A program made the position numbers and the translations under genes. DNA of 64,000 nt from Acidobacteriota bacterium (lineage in GTDB: Bacteria; Acidobacteriota; Terriglobia; Terriglobales; Acidobacteriaceae): contig JAJXYY010000042.1 of NCBI GenBank assembly GCA_021780315.1, forward strand, positions 124,001 through 188,000, written 5' to 3'. How positions within the stretch are numbered: position 1 is the stretch's first letter; each line of letters begins with the position of its first letter. A model generated the notes under the pieces. The model saw only the letters and a program-made list of their open reading frames with translations. It was not told where the DNA came from and ran no database searches. Below are positions 1-8,281 of this stretch, piece after piece.

Positions 1-1
1 G

Positions 2-250
2 ACGATGTGGGTATATGAGGACGCTTGTCCGCCTTCGAATGGATGCAGGCTGGCGGCACCTCGGCTGGAGGCGAGTGGTACGGAAAGCGCGGAGGTGTGG
101 CAGTATGCGCAGTCTCCGCGGCGGAAGGAGAATACTGCGGCGTGTGCGCAGACGTATGCCGCGGATGGAAACTGCTATGTTCCGGAGTTGCCGGGGATGC
201 ATCTGGATTTGAGCGTGGCGCGGTCGGCGGACCCTTCTCGTGGGCGGTGA
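2..250 (+). CDS. C-terminal end of a truncated CDS, possibly glycoside-hydrolase-like (DUF1906-type)
   Basis: Frame is open from the left edge to the TGA at 250; tail ...TYAADGNCYVPELPGMHLDLSVARSADPSRGR looks like a secreted hydrolase C-terminus. Family call is weak. Confidence 0.4.
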   Translation, partial: TMWVYEDACPPSNGCRLAAPRLEASGTESAEVWQYAQSPRRKENTAACAQTYAADGNCYVPELPGMHLDLSVARSADPSRGR

Positions 251-312
251 CGCCGAGGCTGCGGAGAGGCCCGCATTTGCCGCGCGTGGTGTAGAAGCCT
301 AGAATCGAGATA

Positions 313-1758
313 ATGACCATACCTGCACCTGACCACAAGCGCTACTTCATCGAGAAGCTGGGACTTTCGGAACGCTTGATGGAACGCTGCCTGGGAGAGG
401 CGCTGTCGGCGGGTGGGGATTACGCCGACCTTTACTTTGAGTCGGTTACGTCGACTGCGCTGGGGGTGGACGAGTCGCTGGTGAAGTCGGCGAGCCAGGG
501 AATCAGCGTGGGATGCGGGATTCGTGTGGTGTCCGGTGAACGCACAGGGTACGCGTATACCGATGATCTTTCGAGCGAACGGCTGCTGCGGGCGGCGCGG
601 ACGGCGGCACTGATTGCGAGTGGGCCAGCGAAGGAGTTGATGAGCGGGTTTCGGCATACGGAGACGCCGAGTTCTCTGTATCCGGTTGCGGGTGCGAGCA
701 GCGATGCGGAGATTGCGGCGAAGCTGTTGCTGATCCAGCGGGCGGACAAGGCGGCGCGGGATTACGATCCTCGCATTACGCAGGTGCGGGCGGGGTTCAA
801 CGATGAGTTGCGGCGGATTCTGGTAGCGGCGAGCGATGGGACGTTTGCCAGCGATACGCAGCCGCTGGCGAGACTGAATGTTTTTGTGATTGCGAAGGAC
901 GCGACCAGTACTGCTCGGGGCACGAGCGGTGGTGGTGGGCGGGTGACGCTGGACTTCTTTGAAGGCGACAAGAGCCCGGAGCACTATGCGCGGGAGGCAG
1001 CGCGGACGGCGATTCTGCAGTTGGGGGCGGTGGAGGCTCCGGCGGGTGAAATGGAAGTAGTGCTGGGGCCGGGTTGGCCGGGGGTGCTGCTGCATGAGGC
1101 GGTAGGACATGGGTTGGAGGCGGACTTCAACCGCAAGAAGACGTCGGCGTTTGCGGGATTGATCGGGCAGCAGGTGGCGAGCAGCAAGGTGACGGTGGTG
1201 GACAACGGACTGATGCCGAACCGACGCGGGTCGATCAACATGGACGATGAGGGCAATCCGACGCAGGAGACGGTGCTGATCGAGAATGGGATTCTGAAGG
1301 GGTTTCTCTCGGACAAGCTGAACTCGCGGCTGATGGGGATGCCGAATACGGGCAGTGGGCGGCGGGAGAGCTACCACCATATTCCGATGCCGCGCATGAC
1401 GAATACGTACATGCTGAATGGCGAGGACATGCCGGAAGACATCATCAAGAGTGTGAAGCGCGGGTTGTACGCGGTGAACTTTGGTGGTGGGCAGGTGGAT
1501 ATTACGAACGGCAAGTTTGTGTTCTCGGCGAGTGAGGCTTACCTGATTGAAGACGGTAAGGTGACTCGTCCGGTGAAGGGTGCGACATTGATTGGGAACG
1601 GACCGGAGGCACTGAAGTATGTGTCGATGGTTGGGAACGATCTGGCGCTGGACGAAGGAATTGGCACCTGCGGCAAGGCCGGACAAAGTGTGCCGGTCGG
1701 CGTAGGTATGCCGACAGTGAAGCTCGACCGCATGACGGTCGGAGGAACAGGACAATAA
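313..1758 (+). CDS. tldD: TldD-family metalloprotease
   Basis: 481 aa with HEAVGHGLEADFNRKKTSAFAGLIGQQV, the HExxxH motif of TldD, and the typical GSGRRESY...PMPRMTNTY region. Confidence 0.93.
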   Translation: MTIPAPDHKRYFIEKLGLSERLMERCLGEALSAGGDYADLYFESVTSTALGVDESLVKSASQGISVGCGIRVVSGERTGYAYTDDLSSERLLRAARTAALIASGPAKELMSGFRHTETPSSLYPVAGASSDAEIAAKLLLIQRADKAARDYDPRITQVRAGFNDELRRILVAASDGTFASDTQPLARLNVFVIAKDATSTARGTSGGGGRVTLDFFEGDKSPEHYAREAARTAILQLGAVEAPAGEMEVVLGPGWPGVLLHEAVGHGLEADFNRKKTSAFAGLIGQQVASSKVTVVDNGLMPNRRGSINMDDEGNPTQETVLIENGILKGFLSDKLNSRLMGMPNTGSGRRESYHHIPMPRMTNTYMLNGEDMPEDIIKSVKRGLYAVNFGGGQVDITNGKFVFSASEAYLIEDGKVTRPVKGATLIGNGPEALKYVSMVGNDLALDEGIGTCGKAGQSVPVGVGMPTVKLDRMTVGGTGQ

Positions 1759-2066
1759 TGGCCGTTGAACGCGAGAAGATCTACGAGTGCGAAGTAAAAC
1801 GGCGGCGCGTGAAAGTTGGCGGCGGATACGAACCTTTCTGGAAGGTAAAGACAGTTGCCGAAGCGTTGGTGGATGCCGATACCGAGTTTCGCTGCAAGGA
1901 TTGCGGCGGAGCGGTGAAGCTGATGGGCCGGAATGCGAAGACGGGGACGACACCGTATGTCGAGCACAAGCTACCGGCGGATTCCGAGTTTTGTCTGGGC
2001 GGAATGCTGTTCAAGAAGGCGACGGATGGGCGTGAGGCGAAGGCATCCGCGCACCCAGTCGAGTAG
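1758..2066 (+). CDS. 102-aa conserved hypothetical protein, putative metal-binding (CxxC...H...C), paralog 1
   Basis: Start overlaps the tldD stop (TAATG). FRCKDCGGAVKL...EHKLPADSEFC; about two-thirds identical by eye to the next ORF. Confidence 0.8.
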   Translation: MAVEREKIYECEVKRRRVKVGGGYEPFWKVKTVAEALVDADTEFRCKDCGGAVKLMGRNAKTGTTPYVEHKLPADSEFCLGGMLFKKATDGREAKASAHPVE

Positions 2067-2139
2067 CAGGGCGAACCATAGCGCTTACAGAGAAAAGAAC
2101 GAATCAACGCAGGACAACCGCAGGATTCCGAGGTGACCC

Positions 2140-2448
2140 ATGGCAGTCGAGCGCGAGAAGTTTTATGAGTGTGAAGTGAAGCGCCGGCGAGTGCGTGCCA
2201 CGGGTGGGTATGAGCCTTTCTGGAAGGTAAAGCTGCTGGCCGAGGCGTTGATCGACAGCGATACGGAGTTTCGCTGCAAGGACTGTTCGGGTGCGGTGAA
2301 GCTGTTTCGGCGGCATGTTGAGAATGCTCCGCCGCCGCATATTGAGCACAAGCTGAAGAGCGACTCTGAGTATTGCTCGTCGGGAATTCACTTCCTGAAG
2401 GCGACAGACGGCCGTTTGCCGCGGATGTCGCAAAGCCCTGTTCGTTGA
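2140..2448 (+). CDS. 102-aa conserved hypothetical protein, putative metal-binding (CxxC...H...C), paralog 2
   Basis: MAVEREKFYECEVKRRRVRATGGYEPFWKVK...FRCKDCSGAVKL...EHKLKSDSEYC; tandem duplicate of 1758..2066. Confidence 0.8.
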   Translation: MAVEREKFYECEVKRRRVRATGGYEPFWKVKLLAEALIDSDTEFRCKDCSGAVKLFRRHVENAPPPHIEHKLKSDSEYCSSGIHFLKATDGRLPRMSQSPVR

Positions 2449-2459
2449 GGAATAGAAAC

Positions 2460-3848
2460 GTGTCTCAGAGTGCGTCGTTGCCGGTCCAAACCGATTTGAA
2501 GCAGCTTGCTACGGATGTTGTGGCGAAGGCCCGGAAGGCCGGGGCTACGGATGCCGAGGCGGTGGTGTATGAGGGCGATGAGTTCTCTGCGCTGGTGCGG
2601 CTGGGGCAGGTGGAGACGCTGAAGGAGTCGGGCTCGCGGGCGGTGGGGCTGCGGGTGTTTATCGGTCAGCGGACGGCGAGCACCTCGTCTTCGGATTTCT
2701 CGGCGGAGAGCATTACGCGGCTGGTGGATGGGGCGGTGACGCTGGCGAAGATTACCAGTGAAGATCCGTTTGCGGGGCTGCCGGAGGCGGAGGAGTTTGG
2801 GCAGCTTACGGGTGATTTGAAGCTGTACTTTGAGGATGTGAATGAGCAGCCGCCAGCGGAGCGGATCGAGATGGCGCGGCGGTGTGAAGCTGCCGCGATG
2901 GCTTACGATACGCGGATTCAGAACTCGGGTGGCGGGGACTTCGATACGGCAACTTCACACAAGATCCTGGTGAACTCGCGGGGGTTTGTAGGCGAGTACC
3001 GGCGGAGCTATTGCGGGTTTTCGGCGTCACCGATTGCGGTGGATGAGAAGGGTGGGATGCAGCGGAACTACTGGTACTCGAGTTCGCGGACGACGAAGAA
3101 GCTGGAGTCGCCGGAGGAGATTGGCGAAGAGGCGGCGCGGCGGACGCTGCAACGGCTGGGGGCGAGGCAGGTGAAGACGCAGAAGGCTCCGGTGGTGTTT
3201 TCGCCGGAGATTGCGCGGTCGATCATGGGCAATATCTTCAGTGCGGCGGAGGGCGATGCGATCTATCGGAATGCATCGTTCTTTGCGGGGATGCTGGGGG
3301 AGCAGGTAGCGGGGCACAACGTTACGGTGGTGGACGACGGGACGATGGTGCTGGACGGGATTGGCGGGTTTGGGACGACTCCGTTCGATGCGGAGGGTCT
3401 GCCGACGCGGCGGACGGTGCTGGTGGAGCGCGGGATACTTAAGAATTATGTGTTGAACACGTATACGGCGCGGAAGCTGGGGATGAAGTCTACGGGGAGC
3501 GCGGCGCGGGGGCTGGCGGGCAATCCCGGGAGCGGGGCGCATAACTACTATCTGGAGCCGGGGACGATGACTCCGGAAGAGATTCTGGCGGATGTGCCGA
3601 GCGGGCTGTACGTCACGGAGGTGATGGGGTTTGGGGTGAACCTGGTGACGGGCGACTACTCGCAGGGGGCGAGCGGGATGTGGATTGAGAATGGTGAGCT
3701 TGCGTATCCAGTGGAAGAGATCACGATCGCGGGCAACCTGAAAGATATGTACAAGAACATTGTGGCGATCGGGAACGACCTGGTATTTCGTGGGGCGAGC
3801 GCTGCACCTACGATCCGGGTTGAGGGGATGATGATTGCGGGAAGTTAG
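2460..3848 (+). CDS. TldE/PmbA-family protein (metallopeptidase partner of TldD)
   Basis: GTG start at 2460 is preferred over the ORF-track ATG at 2373, which overlaps the previous gene. AGATDAEAVVYEGDEFSALVRLGQVETLKESGSRAVGLRVFIGQRTASTSSSDFS is typical of PmbA/TldE. Confidence 0.88.
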   Translation: MSQSASLPVQTDLKQLATDVVAKARKAGATDAEAVVYEGDEFSALVRLGQVETLKESGSRAVGLRVFIGQRTASTSSSDFSAESITRLVDGAVTLAKITSEDPFAGLPEAEEFGQLTGDLKLYFEDVNEQPPAERIEMARRCEAAAMAYDTRIQNSGGGDFDTATSHKILVNSRGFVGEYRRSYCGFSASPIAVDEKGGMQRNYWYSSSRTTKKLESPEEIGEEAARRTLQRLGARQVKTQKAPVVFSPEIARSIMGNIFSAAEGDAIYRNASFFAGMLGEQVAGHNVTVVDDGTMVLDGIGGFGTTPFDAEGLPTRRTVLVERGILKNYVLNTYTARKLGMKSTGSAARGLAGNPGSGAHNYYLEPGTMTPEEILADVPSGLYVTEVMGFGVNLVTGDYSQGASGMWIENGELAYPVEEITIAGNLKDMYKNIVAIGNDLVFRGASAAPTIRVEGMMIAGS

Positions 3849-3850
3849 GG

Positions 3851-3930
3851 TATCCCCCCTCCCCGTCAATTTGTGTCAAAGTCTTCATTCTAGATGAGTT
3901 AGGCTTGGACTTATGGCGCAGGCGGGGGTA
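3851..3930 (+). repeat. Palindromic intergenic repeat, family B (CCCCTCCCC...AAAGTCTTC...GGGGGTA)
   Basis: TATCCCCCCTCCCCG at one end and CGGGGGTA at the other; core TTGTGTCAAAGTCTTCATTC resembles 47978..48032. Confidence 0.5.
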
Positions 3931-4331
3931 AAGTCTTTCTTTTCAGTTTGATAGCTGCAAAGTCTTGATTGCAGGTGGGTTAGTGGGATGGATTGTCAAT
4001 GCTCGGGGCTTCTGCCTGGGCAGATTGTTTTTTGTCACTGCTTCCAGTGTACGGGTTGGGGGGTAACTGGTTGTTCAGGTGTATGTTGTTGATGGGTTGT
4101 GGGTTAGGGTGGGTTTGGGGTTGACAGGGGGATTTGCTGGGTTTTTTGCGGGCTTGGCATGGGGGGAGATGAGGAAGATGAGGGCAAGGCGATATATTTT
4201 CGTTTCGGCTTCGCCTGCACGAATGCCTTCGGCAGAGTGGAAGGGGGTTGGGGTTGGGGTTTGATGCGAGGGCTGAAGCCCTCGCCTACCCTTAAGGCAA
4301 GGACAAGGACAACAGCAAGGGCAAGAGCAAT

Positions 4332-4405
4332 GGGGTAGAAGATTACATTCCCACACATCCCGCGATGTTGCTGCGGTATGTATGGGGCACCCGAGCGGTG
4401 GTGGC
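4332..4405 (+). repeat. 74-bp direct repeat copy 1 (family A hairpin repeat)
   Basis: GGGGTAGAAGATTACATTCCCACACATCCCGCGATGTTGCTGCGGTATGTATGGGGCACCC...GGTGGC; matches 4431..4504. Confidence 0.8.
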
Positions 4406-4430
4406 GGGACGGAAAGGGGCAAAGGCGAAC

Positions 4431-4504
4431 GGGGTAGAGGTTTACATGCCCACACATCCCGCGATAGGACTGCGGTATGTATGGGGCACCCGGGCTTTGG
4501 TGGC
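4431..4504 (+). repeat. 74-bp direct repeat copy 2 (family A hairpin repeat)
   Basis: GGGGTAGAGGTTTACATGCCCACACATCCCGCGATAGGACTGCGGTATGTATGGGGCACCC...GGTGGC; same length as copy 1, offset 99 bp. Confidence 0.8.
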
Positions 4505-4604
4505 TGGGGGAACGTAACTGTGATCGTGTGCGGGGTGAGGGAGACGGAAGAAAAAGGAGAACGGAGGGGGTGGCTTGGGGGCAGTTCCTCTGTATGCTGA
4601 GTGC

Positions 4605-6113
4605 ATGAATTTCCTGCGAATTATTTTGGCGGTTTCTGTGTTGGCTGGGAGTGCGATTGGTCAAGGTCATGGCGATGGTTCTGCCGGTGGTGCGGAGTCG
4701 AAGGCGGAAGCGGCGAAGCAGCCGATGGCCTCCACACTGCCTGCGGATGCGCATGTGGCGCAGACGATGGAGCTTGACGGCAAGACGCTGAAGTACACGG
4801 CTACGGTGGGCAAGCTGCCGGTGAAGAATGCCGAGGGCAAGACGGCGGGCGAGGTGGTGTTTACGTCGTACGTGATGGACGGGGCGAATCGTCCGGTGAC
4901 GTTTGCGTTCAATGGCGGTCCGGGAGCGGCGTCGGTGTATCTGAACCTGGGGGCGATTGGGCCGAAGCGGGTGAACTTTGGGGCGGAGGGGCAGAGTCCT
5001 TCTGATCCGGCGACGCTGATGGACAATCCGGGGACGTGGCTGGACTTTACGGACCTGGTGTTTATCGATCCGATCGGGACGGGATTTTCGCAGTCGCTGG
5101 TGGGCGAGGCGGAGACGAAGAAGATGTTTTATGGGCCGGACCAGGACATCGAATACTTGTCGCGGATTGTGTATGACTGGCTGGTGAAGAACGGCAGGTT
5201 GCAGTCGCGGAAGTACATTGTGGGCGAGAGCTATGGGGGGTATCGGGGACCGCGGTTGACTAGCTATCTGCAGTCGAAGATCGGGGTGGCGGTGAATGGG
5301 TTGGTGCTGGTGTCGCCGGCGCTGAATCCTGCGGCGGGTTCGCCGGATCTGTCGCCGATACCGTGGATGCTGACGCTGCCCTCGATTACGGCGGCAAACT
5401 ACGAGCGGCAGGGGAAGCTGACGGACGCGAGTATGGCGGCGGTGATCGACTATACGCGGGGAGAGTATGCAGAGGACCTGCTGAAGGGCAACTCCGACCC
5501 GCAGGCCACGCCGCGGATTGTGAAGAAGGTGACGGAGTTGACGGGGTTGGACCCGACGTTTGTGAAGCAGTCGGGCGGGCGGCTGGAGACGCAGGCGTTT
5601 TTGCGGGAGGAGTTTCGGGAGACGGGCAAGCTGGGCAGCCGGTACGACCCGAATGTGACGGCGTACGATCCTTTTCCGTATAACCCGACGCAGGAGACGA
5701 ATGACCCGATTCTGCTGTCGATTATTGCTCCGACGACGACTGCGATGGTGGACTGGGTGACGCGGACGGTAGGCTGGAAGACGGATGCGCGGTACAACGC
5801 GCTGTCGGAAGAGGTGAACCGGATGTGGGACCGGGGGAGCCGGAATGGTGCGTTCAGCGGATCGGCCTCGGCGACGGACCTGCGGGTGGCGGTGGCGACG
5901 GACCCAAAGCTGCGGGTGGTGATTGCGCATGGCTGGGCGGACCTGTCGTGTCCGTTTATGGGGAGCGTGCTGACGGTGAGCCAGATGCCGATTATGGGCG
6001 ATCCGACGCGGGTGGCGGTGCATGAGTATCCTGGCGGGCATATGTACTATGCGCGGCTGGCAAGCTCGATGGCGCTGCGTAAGGATGTGCTGGACATGGT
6101 GAATAAGCACTAG
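4605..6113 (+). CDS. S10 family serine carboxypeptidase, secreted
   Basis: Start MNFLRIILAVSVLAGSAIGQG (signal peptide); FNGGPGAASVYLNLGAIGP, GESYGGYRGPRL and C-terminal YPGGHMYY motifs. Confidence 0.9.
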   Translation: MNFLRIILAVSVLAGSAIGQGHGDGSAGGAESKAEAAKQPMASTLPADAHVAQTMELDGKTLKYTATVGKLPVKNAEGKTAGEVVFTSYVMDGANRPVTFAFNGGPGAASVYLNLGAIGPKRVNFGAEGQSPSDPATLMDNPGTWLDFTDLVFIDPIGTGFSQSLVGEAETKKMFYGPDQDIEYLSRIVYDWLVKNGRLQSRKYIVGESYGGYRGPRLTSYLQSKIGVAVNGLVLVSPALNPAAGSPDLSPIPWMLTLPSITAANYERQGKLTDASMAAVIDYTRGEYAEDLLKGNSDPQATPRIVKKVTELTGLDPTFVKQSGGRLETQAFLREEFRETGKLGSRYDPNVTAYDPFPYNPTQETNDPILLSIIAPTTTAMVDWVTRTVGWKTDARYNALSEEVNRMWDRGSRNGAFSGSASATDLRVAVATDPKLRVVIAHGWADLSCPFMGSVLTVSQMPIMGDPTRVAVHEYPGGHMYYARLASSMALRKDVLDMVNKH

Positions 6114-6131
6114 GCGGGCGGGGCTACAATC

Positions 6132-7490
6132 GTGGTTGTGGCGGAGCCTTTTCAATTTGATGTGGTGGTGGGGTTTGAGGCGGAGCGTGCGGAGGAGATT
6201 CTGCGTGAAGTTCCGGCGTTGCCGGGGGTGTTCTGTTTGCGCGGGTGGCGGGAGGGAGATGCGCCGTATCTGACGCGGACGGCGGATCTGCGGCGGCGGA
6301 TGCGGCGGTTGCTGAATCCTCCGGAGGAGCAGAGCAAGCGGCTGAATCTGCGGGCGAAGGTGGCGCGGATAGGGTACAGCGTGACAGGCTCGGAGTTTGA
6401 GTCGAACGTGGTGCTGTATGAAGCGACGGCGGAGTGGTTTGGATATGAGGAGGCGCGGCGGCGGTTGAAGCTGCGTACGCCTTATTTTTTGCGGATACGG
6501 ATGGAGAATGCGTTTCCACGAGTTTATGTGACGAATCGGTTGAGCCGGCGGGGGCTGGGGGAGATGTATGGACCGTTTGCTTCGCGAGCGGCGGCGGAGC
6601 GGTACTGCGATGCGGTGCTGGACTTGTTCAAGCTGCGGCGGTGTCATGAGGATTTGCAGCCGTATCCGGAGCATCCGGGGTGTGTGTATGGGGAGATGAA
6701 GAAGTGTCTGGAGCCGTGCAAGGGGGCGTGTACGGCGGAGGAGTATCGGGCGGAGGCGGAGGCGGTGAAGGCATTCTTTGAGACGCGGGGGGAGAGCCTG
6801 CTGGGGGTGCTGGAGGGGGAGCGTGAGCGGGCTTCGGAGGCGATGGAGTTTGAGCGGGCGGCGGCGCTGCACAAGCAATGGGAGAAGGTGAAGGCTGCGG
6901 CGGGTTTGGCGGATGAACTGGTGAGGCCGGTGGAGAAGCTGCGGGTGGTGGTGGTGCAGGCGGCATCGGCCAAGACAGTGGGGAAGGCGGAGGAGCGGCT
7001 GGATGAGGCGTCGGTTTTTCTGCTGGAGCGTGGTTGGCTGGCGGGGCCGGAGCGGTTGTCGACGCTGGGAGTGCGGGCGGTGAAGGAGCAGACGAGCGTC
7101 GGGAGCAGCTTGTTTGCGCAGCCGCTGATGCTGGCGGCGGTTCCGCTGGCGGGAGAGGTGGAGGGGAGTGTGGACTCTCCGGAGGAGCGGGCGGCGCGGG
7201 TGCTGGCGGCTTTGGAGGCGAGGGTGAAGGCGGGCGGGACAAACGAGGTGGGGCGGATGAGCGATCATCTTTCGCTGCTGCGGCGGTGGTATTACAAGCC
7301 GGAGAAGCAGCGGGTGGGAGAGGTGTTTCTGCCGCGGGAGGATGGGAGTTGGCCGGTGCGGCGGATTCTGCGGGGCGCGGCGCGGATGGTGCTGGGGGAG
7401 CCGGGGGTGATGGCGGAGACGCAGCGGGAGGCGGCGAAGGGGGCGAAGCTGCGGCTGGAGCAGGAGGCAGGTGGTGCGGTCGGTGGGTAA
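6132..7490 (+). CDS. UvrC N-terminal-like protein with degenerate GIY-YIG region and UVR-like segment
   Basis: YGPFASRAAAERYCDAVLDLFKLRRCHEDLQPYPEHPGCVYGEMKKCLEPCKGACTAEEY is strongly UvrC-like; no C-terminal RNase H-like or HhH region. Confidence 0.75.
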   Translation: MVVAEPFQFDVVVGFEAERAEEILREVPALPGVFCLRGWREGDAPYLTRTADLRRRMRRLLNPPEEQSKRLNLRAKVARIGYSVTGSEFESNVVLYEATAEWFGYEEARRRLKLRTPYFLRIRMENAFPRVYVTNRLSRRGLGEMYGPFASRAAAERYCDAVLDLFKLRRCHEDLQPYPEHPGCVYGEMKKCLEPCKGACTAEEYRAEAEAVKAFFETRGESLLGVLEGERERASEAMEFERAAALHKQWEKVKAAAGLADELVRPVEKLRVVVVQAASAKTVGKAEERLDEASVFLLERGWLAGPERLSTLGVRAVKEQTSVGSSLFAQPLMLAAVPLAGEVEGSVDSPEERAARVLAALEARVKAGGTNEVGRMSDHLSLLRRWYYKPEKQRVGEVFLPREDGSWPVRRILRGAARMVLGEPGVMAETQREAAKGAKLRLEQEAGGAVGG

Positions 7491-7540
7491 TGGGGACAGG
7501 CTGGTAGACTGGGGCTGCTGATTGTTACCTGGAGACTACT

Positions 7541-8227
7541 GTGGTTGAACTGGCGTTTTCGATATTGGCATCGGATTTTGCACGGTTGGCGGATGAAGTG
7601 GCGTCGGCTGAGCGGGGCGGCGGCAGCATTGTGCATGTGGACGTGATGGATGGGCATTTTGTGCCGAATATCACGTTTGGTCCGCCGATGGTGAAGGCTC
7701 TGCGACCGGTGACGAAGCTGCCGCTGGACTGCCATTTGATGGTGGAGAATCCGGATGCGTTTATTCCTGCGTTTGCGGAGGCGGGGGCGGATATGGTGAG
7801 CGTTCACCAGGAGGTGTGCCGTCATTTGCACCGGACGCTGCAGTTGATTGAGCAGCACAAGATGCTGCCGGGGGTGGTGATCAACCCGGGGACGCCGGTG
7901 GAGACGCTGATTGAAGTGCTTCCGATGGTGCATTATGTGCTGGTGATGAGTGTGAATCCGGGGTTTGGGGGGCAGCAGTTTTTGCCTTTGGCGCTGGAGA
8001 AGATTGCGTATCTGGCGGAGTTGCGTCAGGAGATGGGGCTGAACTTCCGGATTGAGGTGGATGGCGGGGTGGCTCACGATACGGTGGGTCGGGTCGTCGA
8101 AGCAGGAGCGGACATGCTGGTGGCGGGGTCGGCGATCTTCAGCCCGGGGAAGACGGGGCGGAATGCGCATGAGTTTCTGCAACTGGCGCGTGCGGCCGAG
8201 GCGGCACGGAAGGCGCAGGAAGTTTAG
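7541..8227 (+). CDS. rpe: Ribulose-phosphate 3-epimerase
   Basis: FSILASDFARLADEV, VHVDVMDGHFVPNITFGPP, MSVNPGFGGQQF, EVDGGV motifs; GTG start. Confidence 0.95.
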   Translation: MVELAFSILASDFARLADEVASAERGGGSIVHVDVMDGHFVPNITFGPPMVKALRPVTKLPLDCHLMVENPDAFIPAFAEAGADMVSVHQEVCRHLHRTLQLIEQHKMLPGVVINPGTPVETLIEVLPMVHYVLVMSVNPGFGGQQFLPLALEKIAYLAELRQEMGLNFRIEVDGGVAHDTVGRVVEAGADMLVAGSAIFSPGKTGRNAHEFLQLARAAEAARKAQEV

Positions 8228-8281
8228 AATAGAGGGTAGTCCGCGCAGCGATGCGTGAGGCAGATGGGGTAGTGACGACGT

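Noticed and set aside
175-1953. 592-aa minus-strand ORF
   Set aside because: Antisense to tldD; no plausible family signature.
4264-4290. GCGAGGGCTGAAGCCCTCGCC hairpin
   Set aside because: Real 7-bp inverted repeat, but alone in the intergenic region without a T run; could be part of the family A/B repeat zone, not enough to call separately.
4104-7268. 1054-aa minus-strand ORF
   Set aside because: Antisense to the S10 carboxypeptidase and UvrC-like genes; Arg/Pro/His-rich composition with no recognisable motif. It reflects G-biased third positions on the opposite strand.
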